DNA from: Nannochloropsis oceanica
Taxonomy: Eukaryota; Sar; Eustigmatophyceae; Eustigmatales; Monodopsidaceae
Direction of reading: 5' to 3'
DNA length: 64,000 nt
NCBI GenBank assembly: GCA_004519485.1
Contig: CP038120.1
Coordinates: 310,501-374,500, forward strand
The notes beneath the pieces were generated by a model. The model had not been told where the DNA came from. It made no database searches and saw only the letters and a program-made list of their open reading frames with translations. How positions within the stretch are numbered: the first letter of the stretch is position 1; each line of letters begins with the position of its first letter. Made by a program: the position numbers and the translations under genes. Shown here piece after piece: positions 49,589-60,676 of the stretch.

Positions 49589-52500
49589 ATGCCATCGTCC
49601 CTCGTCAAGACGGTGGTTTTTGTACTGCTGGCCTCCATCGGTTCCTTTCTTTTCGGCTTATTGAACGACTTGGATGTCTTCAAGCCACTGCCGGCGCCGT
49701 CGCTGGGAGGGGAAACAAGAGGGGGGACGACTACCACCACAACACCACCGGGCTTCGTCTGTCGAACGCTGGCACGGGAAACCGCTATTGGTAAGAAAGG
49801 AAATTACTACGAAAGAAAGAAAAAAAGGAGAGAGGTGGAATGGGTGAAGGCGGGAGCACGTCTTGGTCAACGAGACACGGCAGTCATCCCTCCCTCCTCC
49901 CCTCCCTCCATTTCTTTACTCGATCACAGGTGCTGAGGACATTATTACTATTACGCCTTCTATCCTTCTGGCGGGGACTGACGACAGGCTCCGGCTGTGG
50001 GAAAATGCTCGCTTTGGTCCGGCCAAGACGCCGCAGGCAGGGAGGGAGGGAAGGAGGGAGGGAAGGCGAGATGGCAAAGGAGTGATGAAGGCGTGTGGAG
50101 GTAGAGTGAGAAAGAGTAACGAAGTGACGGACATGATAATTTTTATCGTGATACTTACAGTGTCATTAAATTTTACCTTCCATCCTACAGGGTGGCCTCC
50201 TTGCGATCTACGACGACGAAGAGGAGGAAAGGAAGGAGGGAGGGAAGAAGGGAGAGGAAGGCATCACGATCGAGCCAGTGCCTCTCGTGAATTTCCCGGA
50301 AGGCATTGCTTTTCATCCGCATGGAATGTACTACCATAGGTGAGAAGGGAGGGAGGGAGGTGGAGGATCGGGCAGGTTGACCTGCACGTACAAGGAATAA
50401 GGGGGGAGAGCAATGGGGGAGATTCAGACGACTGAGAAACATCACACTCACCCTAGGGAAACCTCGAAGCTTTTCGTCATCAACCATGCCTACGAGAAAG
50501 GTAAGACGCTCCCCCTTTCTTCCTTCCTCCATTCTTCCCACCCTCCCTCCTTTCCTCCTGCCCTGCCTCCCTCCCTCCCTCCCACCCATCCTCACACCTT
50601 TTCACCCTCTCTCTCCCTTCTTCTTCATTCCCATCCAGGCGGCGAGCGCATCGACGTCTTCCACCTCCCCTTCACCACCATCACCAGCAGCAGGAGCAGA
50701 AGCAGCAGGAGGATGAGGCTCGTGCATGCGAGATGGTTGTATGTCCTGGCTCCACCTATATTCCAAGCCGAGTGTATGGGCACCCTGAATGACCTCGTTG
50801 TCCTGCACTCCCTCCCTGCCGCTGCGGCTGGTGGGAAGGAGGGAGGGAGGGAGCCAAGGAGGGAGGACGAGCTGTATGTAACGCATTACCGAGCGTTTCC
50901 GGACGCGGCGGCGGGACGGTTGGTCCCTGGCAATATCTTGGCTGGGTAGGGAGGGAGGGAGGGAGGGAGGGAGGGAGGGAGGGAGGAAGGGAGGGAGGGA
51001 GGGAGGGAGGGAGGGAGGGAGGGAGGAAGGGAATTGAGGGAGGAAGGGAACCTGAGAACAAACGGTTGCTGACCATCTCTTCTCCTTCTGTCCCCCCATT
51101 TCCTCCCCTTCCTCCTCCCTTTTTTCCCTCCTCCCTTCCCTCCTTCCTTCCCTCCCTCCATCCCTCTCTCTCTCGCCTTCCTCCCCTTCTTCCTTCCCTC
51201 TTTCCCTAGTGTGCACGACCTGCTCAATTTCTTTAGTATTGTCTCTAGGCGGCGATGGACGCGGGTGCTGTACTGCAAGGTAGGTTGATGTGACCTTCCT
51301 CTCTCCCTCCCTTCCTTCCTTCCTTCCTTCCTTCCTCCCTCCTTCCCCCCTCCCTCTTCTTCAGAGTTCGCTTTTTCCGGTTTCCCGGGACGCAGCAGAG
51401 ATGCTTTTCTAACGCTGAGGCTCGTGCTTCCGACCACTCCATCCCCCCTCTCTTATTTCCACCCTCTCTCCCTCCCCTTCTCGACAGGGTAACGTCTGCC
51501 GTCCAACGGAAATAAACGGCAAGCAAGGCGGAGGCGTTCTCTTCAACGGCATCAACGTATCCCCCGACAGAAAACGGTTGCTGGTCGCAGACATGAAGGT
51601 AGCCCTCCCTCATTCTCTCTCTCCATATCTCCCTCCCTCCCTCCATTTGCTTTGCTCCTTCCTCTTAGCCTTTAGAGTCCCCGAGAAAACCGTATCGTTC
51701 CTCCTCCTTCACCCTCTCCCTCCCTTTCTCCCTCCCTCCCTCTGTAGTCCGTACAGGTCCTGGAAATCGATCCCTCCCTCCCTCTCTCCCTCCACCGCCT
51801 GGCCCATCTTCCGACTCCTCACCTCGTGGATAATATCGAGGGCATTCGTTCCGAGACTGAGGGAGGGAGGGAGGGAGGGGGGGAGGAACTGGAGAGCTAC
51901 ACCTTGGGATGTGCGTAGGGGAGGGAGGGAGGGTAGGCGGGAGGGAGGGAGGTAGAAAGAGGTCACGGACTGGACGATACATGATGAGATCAAAACAGAC
52001 ACCGATATATACATTTTTTTACCTTCCTTTCTTCCCTTTACTTACCTCCCTCCCTACCTCTCTCCCTACCCTCCCTTGTAGCGTGTGGGCATCTGTGGAT
52101 GTTCCTGAGGCACAACCTCCATTACGCCGGCCAGGCTCACGGGGACCGGGCCATGGTCTACAACATCACGGGCGGAGTGCAGCGTCTCCAGAGGGAGGGA
52201 GGGACGGAGGGAGAGTACGTGGTGAAGGAGGTCCTTCTGCAGGTGCGTTTTTGGGGGGCCTCTCCAAAGTCAAACGCGACGATGCCCACCCTTGTCTACA
52301 TGATGCACGAACCCGTTCTTGCTCCTGCTCAACAACCTCTACTTCTTTTCAGTCAAACTCTTTGTTTCTCAATATGTTGCTGATTTATCCTCACGTCATC
52401 TATGAATCGCCACCAGGATGGAAGCGGCTTGAGTGGCGTCAGTGGTGCTGCCATGCTATCCCGCTTCTCTTCATCGTCGGAAGGGGGGGAAAGGAGAGAG

Positions 52501-52629
52501 AGGTACGTGATGGGATCCTGGTCGGACAGGGGTATAATGGTGTGTGAAAAACAAGAAATGAAGGAGATGAAAGAGGAGGAGGAGGAGGATGGAGGGGTAC
52601 AGGAGGGCGAGGGGAAAGAGGAGCTGTGA
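49589..52629 (+). CDS. Paraoxonase/arylesterase (PON) family lactonase
   Basis: Calcium-dependent six-bladed beta-propeller hydrolase; relatives act on lactones and aryl esters. Ten exons: 49589-49790, 49930-50036, 50191-50339, 50457-50500, 50639-50945, 51210-51279, 51488-51598, 51748-51910, 52082-52242, 52417-52629; phases close. N-terminal MPSSLVKTVVFVLLASIGSF is a signal anchor, so a secretory-pathway membrane location is likely. Residues matching all six PON1 calcium ligands are visible: Glu-Asp in GAEDIITI, Asn in TLNDLVVLH, Asn in LFNGINVSPDRKRLLVAD, and Asp-Asn in HLVDNIEGI. Other blocks: FPEGIAFHPHGMYY, KLFVINHAYEKGGERIDVF, CGHLWMFL, MVYNITGGVQRL, KEVLLQDGSGLSGVSGAAML, YVMGSWSDRGIMVCE. 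A Ser/Arg/Gly insert in exon 5 and an acidic tail are extra. The intron at 50037 appears to be GC-AG. Confidence 0.93.
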
Positions 52630-53478
52630 GTGAATCAAAACAACTATGTACATCCAGAATAAGTGCCTTTAAATGAGAAGACGTAAACTGCACAGGGAGA
52701 TGTCTCATCTCAGCCATAGTAGCTCATCTTTGTCGCTTTTGACGTATGTACCCACGCGGGAACGCTTCTCTTGTTAGCTTTTGATTTCCTTTTTTGAGTG
52801 GGTTTTGGGTTGGGATGGGGGGAGGTTTCAGTTGAAGTTCTATGGGCGATAACATGTGTGATGTGCCAAATCAGCAAAAGCCTCAAGATAATTCAAGTGC
52901 AGAAAACCTGAATATCCTGCCCATGGGGCTGTGGTGCTCTACACTGAACAGTGTCACCCTGCTTCGGCAAGCGCCATAAAGTGCCCTCCCTGAGGATACA
53001 CTCAAAAGAAGCGAGAGGGCGACACTAGGCAGACGATCAATCGGAGGCCCATAATCTGTTTTTCCACTTTACATGCTCACTCTATATGTCATGCCTTTCG
53101 TCCTCGTTTCTTTGATCTACATAATGTCCAGCACGGGTTTTCCATCTGTTTCCTACTTGCATTCTTATTGCGATGGTTGATCGGCCCGACTGTATTGGAA
53201 AGACATGCTCCCGAGAGACCCGCACGCGACACCCCGAAACACACTCATCATCCCCCCGTCCTGGTGCATACAAATTTTAGGTGGCCGCATGCATGGGGCA
53301 GGGGCAGGACCAGACACTACAGCTCTACTCGTGCCACACTGCCAAAGTCCCTGACTGCGCTTTCCATTCACCGTCCCTCCCTCCATCCCGCACGTGACTT
53401 ACGTACAAAGCTTCCCCCGTCCTGTCCGTACACAAAGGCATACATCCACAGGCACCGCCACCCACCCCCCCATCAAAA
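52630..53478. other. Intergenic region
   Basis: Between the PON gene and the first eight-cysteine gene. No repeat and no gene recognised. Confidence 0.5.
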
Positions 53479-54633
53479 ATGAGGCCTTCCTTCTGTTTCC
53501 TTCTCCTGGCTTCTGCCATGCTCTCCGTGGGCACCGCAGGCGCCGAGTCTGCATCCTACCTGCGCGGCTTGGAGGCTGCGAAGCAGCGTGAGTAGTCATA
53601 AGTAGAGAACATGTGTGGGATTATCACTTTATCAATGCGCGGGATCTAGACCATAGAAACAGGTTCACTCAGGCACATAAACATAATACAAGAGAGGGTG
53701 TATCAGTTATCATTCCGTCATTCATCTCATCGCCTCGATCTATTTATATCATTCATCCCTCCACAAACACTTATGGACTCGTGCAGCCCCAGCCCCCGTC
53801 GTAAACGGCGAGAAGCTCAAGATGCTCATCGACTGTTTCGCCAGGTACGGAGAAAGTGGAAAAGGGGAGGTTAAAAGAAACTGTCTATGCATGCAGTCAC
53901 AAAGAAGGCAGGGAGGGGGGAAGGGAGGGACAGAAGGAGGATGAGGGGCATATACGGAGCGCCCGACTTCAATGGACACGAGAGAAGCAAGCCTTTGAAA
54001 TCCTTCCTCCCTCTTTCACTCTCCCCCGTCATGGCAGCTACATGCAAGACGCTTCCTACCGCCCGGACAACAGCCAGCTGAACGGTTGCTGGGATTACGA
54101 GATCATTCACTGCCGCACCGATAGGTAACCACCGTGATGGGACGGGAGGGAGTGCGAAAGGAAGGATATTCTTAATGGTAGGCATAACATCTCACAGAAT
54201 ATAAAAGAAGACGGAATTTTTCTCTCTTCTTGACGGCTTGGGTGACTGAGGGCGAGTTGGGAGAGGTCATTCAATGGCAAGTTTTCATTCTCACCCTCCC
54301 TCCCTCCGTCCACGACAATAACAACAAAAAACAACAGTGGTCAACATGATCACTTCTGTCTCTTCAACGGCACGAACCATCTGCAAGACCTGGGAGAGCT
54401 CTCTGCGGAGGAAAAGCCCAAGTGCTGGTTCAACTGTCAGGTAAAGGAGGGAGGCTGGGAGGGAGGGGGGATGAGAGAGTGCCTCTCCGCCTGTTCCAAG
54501 GGGGACTTCCACAAAATACACATTGTACCCCACCCCTTTCCTCCCCTTTCTTCTTTTTTCCTAGATGGAGACATGCGATGCCTGGGACGTTCCCCATACC
54601 ACGGAGCAGGAGGAATGCGTCGACGACCTCTAG
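53479..54633 (+). CDS. Secreted eight-cysteine protein, copy A
   Basis: Five exons: 53479-53587, 53787-53844, 54038-54124, 54338-54440, 54565-54633, giving 141 residues with closed phases. Signal peptide MRPSFCFLLLASAMLSVGT is followed by ESASYLRGLEAAK, then a mature domain: GEKLKMLIDCFARYMQDASY-type block, RPDNSQLNGCWDYEIIHC, GQHDHFCLFNGTNHLQ, KPKCWFNCQMETCDAW and QEECVDDL. Eight cysteines follow the signal peptide, enough for four disulfides. It matches copy B at 56038-57805 in cysteine order and in at least two intron positions and phases. I recognise no named family; export and disulfide bonding are inferred. Confidence 0.85.
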
Positions 54634-56037
54634 GATATCTAGACACGCGGAAAGATCTCCCCTCCCTTCCCCTCCCTCCCTCCCTCCTTGAATACCTGGT
54701 TACCTCAAGACAAGCCTTTTTTCTTCATATTTCTCGTTGATGTTTAAGCGGGGATAGAGGGAGAGAGAGAGAGAGGATGAAGGGGACTACACGGTGAAGG
54801 TGCATCGGGCGGAAGAGGGAGGGTCGGGAGGGAAAAACGGAAGTGATGTGTTGTGTTGTAATGTTGTGAAGTGTTTCCACACACCATCTGGTAAAGCGAG
54901 AAATATTAAGAGAGGCCAATATGCGTTACCTGAGGGTGGCTGTATCAGCTCAAAGATGAAAGTGTTCTGAAATTAGTGTTCTAGGACAAGGAGGGGGCGG
55001 AGGGATTCTATGATGTGTTGTAATGTTTTAAGGTGTTTCTACACATCATTTGATAAAACAATTGATGTTTCGGGGGAATGTATGTTACCTAAGGGTGGCT
55101 CTACCGGTTCAACGATAAAAGAACTCTGAAGTGAAAAGAGGGAAGAAGAGACAAGGAGGAGAACATGGGAAGAAGGCGGGAGTGTGATTTTGTGGACGTA
55201 AAAAAGAACAAGAAAACATTAAAGATAAAAGACTCAAAGTTTTTCAATTATGATTGTATACTCAAATTTTCTATGACGCACGCCAACCAAAAATGGAGTT
55301 GTGAAATTGAGCCTTTCCCATGCCTGCTTGAAGCCGTAATGGGCGGATTTTTTGGCGACGTCCCACGGATTACGATCCAAAAAACAGCTCCTATCAAGGT
55401 GACGCCCTGGCATAGGTGTCCATCCATCGCCCCGCGGACACAAATTAAGAACCCTCTTCCCCTCCTCCATGCAATGAATACTAAATCCTAGAATGTGCTT
55501 TTCAGGGTTTATTCATGGGTGCTGGTCCAGCATAAAAATATCACTCCGGAATATACATCTATTAAAAAATGCACACGCACGCATGTAGCACCTCAAGACC
55601 GCAATACCATGAACACGAATTAGATTCTGCTGTATCCTCAATTGATATTTTGCCTCTCAAGCACAACGGTGGTAGTATATGGTGGTTTTAATTCCAAGCG
55701 TGATTCGATCAAAGGGATAGGGCTCGCTGTCTGTGTTGAGGGATATGGTCGAAACCCGCGGCCCAGCCCATCTTTCCAGGGCCTTGCGCTGTGTGTGTAT
55801 CTCTGACTGTCTGACACGTGTCCGTAGCTTGGCATCATATGACTGCTTTTTAAGCTAGTACTAAGGCTGGCAAAGCTCCTTTGCGCCATTCAGACTCGTC
55901 CAGACCTTCATCATCGATCGTACAATATCTCACGCTCCAATAACATATCCATCTTGCTCCCATCCACCCTCCACACGATGCACACACCGCACCCATACAC
56001 AACGCAGCTACAAGGCTCATTCAGTATTCAAACAACC
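54634..56037. other. Spacer between the paired secreted genes, with a diverged tandem duplication
   Basis: Contains two diverged copies of a segment starting GATGTGTTGTAATGTT (about 54851-54978 and 55012-55133), then AT-richer DNA. The open frame 55165-55491 has no supporting feature. Confidence 0.55.
54851..55133. repeat. Diverged tandem duplication of about 130 bases
   Basis: Shared blocks in order: GTTGTAATGTT, GTGTTTC-ACACA-CAT-TG-TAAA, GTTACCT-AGGGTGGCT, and TCTGAA-T-AGTG. Both copies are noncoding in appearance. Confidence 0.8.
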
Positions 56038-57805
56038 ATGCGCATTTTTCTTCCCCTCGCCCTCTTTGCCGCCATGGCCCTGACTTTTACCGCCGCCGTG
56101 GAAGACCCCCAGCAAGACACTTCCGCCGCTCCTGCTGCCCCGGCTACTTCTGACACGCCCGTGGACCCTGCTGCTGTCCCTGAGGTCCCTGCAACGCCTG
56201 CAGGTGAGCTCATTCCTACATCAATCATTTCTTTATCCCCTCAACATCGTCCATTCATATATACTCCTGTATTTTATTCAAATCTGCTCGTACATTTGCC
56301 TGTGTCTGCTGGCATCAATTTCCTCCGCTTAAAGCTGTCGATCCATCCCTCCACATCAGCGGTCCCTGCGACATCTGTGGGTACACCATGAGTGACATGG
56401 ATGAAATAGATTGAGAGGGATCAACAAACGGGGGGTTAGTCCGTAGAAAATGCCAACTTGCAGGGAATTAATGTATCCCTCCCTCCCTTCCTTCCTTCCT
56501 CCCTCTCCCCCTCCCTCCCTTTCTCGTGTCTGTTGTTCCCGAAATCCCAGCTACGACATCCACCGCGTCTGAGGCCCGCCCTCATAAATCAGACGACCCC
56601 AAGCTGCGAGGAACTGAGCCTGAGGGTGAGTTGAAGGGGGGAAGAGAGCGAGGGGGGGGCAGCGAGGGAAGGAGGGAAGGAATGTGACTGCGTCTGGGGC
56701 ACTTATATTCTTAGAGTGGCATCTTCTCCCCCTTTGGCCTATGTGCCGTGTTGTTGCATTGGCAACTGCCCTTGGTTATGATCCATCCTGTAATACCTTC
56801 CTTCCTTGCACATAACTCCCTCCCTCCCTAGATGCCCTGCCTGCCCCGGCTCCGGTCGAGAAGGATATAGGTCCCGACGGCACCAAGCTCAAGATGTTGA
56901 TCAATTGCTTTGCCTGGTAATAGATCGAGGGAAGGGAGGAGGGAGGGAAGTTTGGAGGGTAAGAGAGAGGAGAGAGAATTTTCCCTCGTGCTGAAATGAG
57001 AGATGCGTCCTCTACATGCACCCCTTATACCTACCTGTCCCTCCCTGCCTCCCTCTACCCTCCCTCCCTCCCCTTTTCCTTTCTTTCCAAGGTATCTGCC
57101 CGATGCTGCCTATCGAGGAGACAATAGCAAGGTCCACGGGTGCGACGAATCGACCATTCAGGTGAGTCCTCTTCCTTCCCTCCCTCCCTCCCTCCCTCCC
57201 CTTCTCGCTACCTTCCTACCCTACCCACTCCCATCTTCCGATCCATAAAAAATGTCTCAGTCGTCCCCTCCCTCCGTCCTCTTCCCCCTCCTTCGATCCC
57301 TCCTCCCCTCCCTCCCTCCCTCCCTCATCAGTTCTGCAAGACGGATAGCGGGAACAACGACCACATGTGCAAATTCGACGGCTCCAATCACTTGCGGGTG
57401 AGGGCGGGAGAGCGGGAGGGAGGAAGGAAGGGAGGGAGGGAGGGATTGAGTTGTCGTCATTCGCTCATCCTTCATTCCCTCCCTCCCTCCCCTCCTCACT
57501 CCCTCTCCCGCAGGATGCTCGGGGCGAAAATCCCGCCTGCTACTTCAATTGCCAGGTAAAGCCATCACCGTCTTCCCTTCCTTCGCTCTTTTCCTCCATC
57601 ACCGTCTTCCCTTCCTTCCTTCCTTCGCTCTTTTCCTCCTCATTCCTTTCGTCTTAACCCTTTCCCCGCTGCTTTTGCCCCTCCCTCCCTTTCTGCCTCC
57701 CCCCCTCCTCGTCGTTCTCCCCCTCCCTAGATGGAGACCTGTGACAGCTGGGGAAGTCCCTCCACAGATGCCACCAGAGCCTGTGTCGCCGCTTTAGGCC
57801 ATTAG
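56038..57805 (+). CDS. Secreted eight-cysteine protein, copy B
   Basis: Eight exons: 56038-56203, 56360-56380, 56551-56625, 56832-56916, 57092-57161, 57332-57397, 57514-57555, 57731-57805; 199 residues, phases closed. Signal peptide MRIFLPLALFAAMALTFTAA, an Ala/Pro/Thr/Val-rich spacer spread over three small exons, SDDPKLRGTEPE, then the shared domain: GTKLKMLINCFAWYLPDAAY, RGDNSKVHGCDESTIQ, FCKTDSGNNDHMCKFDGSNH, NPACYFNCQMETCDSW and ATRACVAALGH. The domain has the same eight cysteines as copy A. It has extra introns in the spacer and one more after SNHLR. The Pro/Ala spacer suggests a glycosylated stalk; inference only. Confidence 0.85.
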
Positions 57806-58062
57806 AAAAAATATGAGACTGGAAGGAGAGCAGGAGGGAGGGAGGGAGGGAGGGAGGGAGGGAGGGAGGGAGGGAGAGATGGAGAGAGGGAGGGAGGAAG
57901 GGAGGCTGGTGCATTAGTCTTCGTGAGCGCGAGAATTTAAAGGAAGACACGACACACCAAGGGGCCACGTGGACGCGCTAAAGAGGGGAACGAGAACAGT
58001 GAGGGCGAGGACGAGGAGGGGGCGGAGGAGGGGAATATGGAGAAGGAGGAGGAAGCGTGAAG

Positions 58063-58117
<55 letters not shown>

Positions 58118-58289
58118 ACTGTGTGTGTGTGTATGTCTGTGTGAATGCCCGCGCACACACACCAAAGAGACACGGAGGCCACCCTTCGTTCTCCTACCAA
58201 CTAGACAAAAGAACAATGCTAATTAATTGACAATACCACATTTATTCGGTCCCCACATGTCCCCCTAAAAGTGTATCTTTCCTTCCTTC

Positions 58290-58645
58290 TCATACATGAA
58301 TCAGTATATTTTATTTCATAGAATTTTATAGTATATTATTACATTATATTGTATTACATTATTATATTGTGTCATGTATTATTATATTATTATATTCTAA
58401 TATTGTATTATTATACTATTATATTATATTATTATATTATATTATTATATTATATTATTATATTATATTGTAATACATTATAATATTGTGTCATATATTT
58501 TTATGTATCATATTATTATATTATATTATTATATCATTTTTATTTTTATATATTATATTATAGTACACTATTATTATATTATATTATATTATATTATATT
58601 ATATTATATTATATTATATTATATTATATTATATTATATTATGTT
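58290..58645. repeat. AT-rich satellite (TATAT/ATATT units)
   Basis: Almost only A and T, built from TATAT-ATTAT words; 58569-58640 is a clean (ATATT)n array. Sharp contrast with the GC-rich flanks. Confidence 0.92.
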
Positions 58646-58758
58646 TGTGTGTTGTAAAATAACATACTCCATTAACTGCATGTTCCAAAAGGTAAGTTGT
58701 TTCTTTCTCGTTCCCTGCCTTCCCAATAAATTCTTCTCAACCCCAGCTCTGAGCATAG

Positions 58759-58858
58759 TTATACGTGTAATCCCAGCATACGTAATCCCACTTATTTGCA
58801 TGCAACCTCCAAGCGATTACACGTGATCCCAAAATGATTGCACGTGATCCCAGCATGA
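58759..58858 (+). repeat. Four-copy TACGTG(T)AATCCCA-like cluster
   Basis: TACGTGTAATCCCAGCAT, TACGTAATCCCA, TACACGTGATCCCA and GCACGTGATCCCAGCATGAG lie within 100 bases. Two contain the CACGTG E-box core. Confidence 0.7.
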
Positions 58859-60257
58859 GTCCGCACCATTCCACTACATATGTGTTTGAGTCCCACTTCC
58901 TTCGGCCTCTGTGTGGTCACCTTTCTCCCTTCTCCTTTTTATAATTCAGCACTTCTGTCGTGAATCTCCCCGATAACCTGCCCTCGTCCTTGTCCTCCCC
59001 CTCAACCTCATCCTCGTCCTTCTCCTCGTCCTTCTCCCTCTTCTCCACGAGCCACCCCACGTGCAATATTTTCCAGTCCCCTCTCCACTTTTCTTCTTTC
59101 CCTTCTTTAACTTCCTTTGGAGCCCACGCCTCATGCGCCGGTGGTCAAGCTACACCCATAGACTCTCCCCTTCATCTACTATCCTCCCTCCCACCTTCCT
59201 CTAGCTCTTGGGGTGTGGCTCATCTCGCCCGCCCTTTAATGCTCAACTTATGTATGTATGCATCTATCTTTTTGTTTCTGTCCTTTACTATCCCTACCCT
59301 TCTTCTCCTGGCTTTTTTTCCTTCCTTGTACAACTCTCTTTCGCTCTTTCATTCTGTTCGCTTTCCGCCGCTTTTCCTTGTGTCCTTTTCTGCGCCTCAA
59401 TATGTGTATGTAGGTCATATGCATGTAAATTTTTTCTTCTCCACCAACCTATTTACACACAGCCCTTTCCTCCTCCTCTCTTTCTCAATGTTTCCTTTGC
59501 TGTTTCTCGTCGCTGTTTCTCGTCCCTGGATCTCACGGATATGTGATTTTAGGTCATATACACGTGATTTTTTTCTTCCCTTCTTACCTATTTACACACA
59601 ATCCCTTCTGACCCTCCTCCTCCCTCCCTCCCTCCCTCCCTCCCGCCCGTCTTTCTCCTCCTTCTTCAACGACGCCGCGATTGAAAGAGAAAAGACGGGA
59701 AAAGTGTGTTGCTTCCAACTCCTCCTCCTCCTCCTCCTCCTCCTCCTCCCGCTCCTTCCTCTTCTTCTTCTTCTCAACTCCTCCTCCTCCTCCTTGTTCT
59801 CAACCTTATCCTTCTCCTTCTCCTCTCTCCTTCTCCTTCTCCTTCTCCTCCTTCTCCATCTCCTCCTGCTTCTCCTCCTCCTCTTCCTCCTCCTCTTCCT
59901 CCTCCTACTGCCGATGCTGCTGCTGAAGTCGTGCACTCTGTCGCCGTTCTCCTCTTTTTTGCCCTGCCAGCTGCTTCTTGTCCTCGTTCTCGTCCCGGTA
60001 ATAATGGCCATCGCCGCCCTGGACAGAAGGAGTAGCAGCAGCAGCAGCAACAACGACAGAAGCAGAAGATGCAAAAGACGAAGGAGAAGAAAGTGGGATG
60101 CCGACCTGCAGGTAGAGAGGGGGGTTGTCAGTCAAAGACCGCGAGGAAATGCATATCTTGGTGAGTGGATGCCTCCATGCCGGAAGAGCAAATTTAAATA
60201 CAAAACAATGATAAGGATGTGAAAAAACAAAGAATACAAACTCAATCAAATAGACAG

Positions 60258-60385
60258 TCAACAAGCAAGTATGACATAAAGCTCAACCCTCCTTTCCCTG
60301 CCTCCCTCCTTTACCATCACCCATCCACCCTCCCTCCCTCCCTCCCTTCGCACCGTAAAGAAAGACAAGAGTAGATCCCTCATCC

Positions 60386-60416
<31 letters not shown>

Positions 60417-60618
60417 TGCTGCTTCTCCCATCATCACGACAGTCGACCGCGGCGGCGGAGGGAACAACGCTTGGAAGGACACCACCGACTGCGGGTGATT
60501 ATCCATCCCGCCCTCCGTCCCTTCTTCCTCCTCCTCTTCTTCCTCTTCCTCTTCTTCTTCTTCATTTTCCTCCTGCTCATTGTAGTGTCCAAAGCTGTTT
60601 CCATTGCTGCTGCTGTTG

Positions 60619-60676
<58 letters not shown>

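Larger units (their letters stand above)
57806..60257. other. Gene-poor region: GGGA, TG, AT-rich and CT-rich blocks
   Basis: In order: (GGGA)n 57835-57900, (TG)n 58062-58130, AT-rich satellite 58290-58645, a motif cluster 58759-58858, then CT/TTC/TCC-rich DNA to 60000. The 420-codon open frame 58960-60222 is Ser/Leu/Phe low complexity and is not accepted as a gene. Confidence 0.6.

Noticed and set aside
55165-55491. Plus-strand open frame of 108 codons between the paired secreted genes
   Set aside because: No domain, no signal peptide, opposite strand equally open; no evidence of coding.
58960-60222. Plus-strand open frame of 420 codons
   Set aside because: Composition is Ser/Leu/Phe/Pro low complexity from CT-rich DNA, with no domain, no signal and no splice support.
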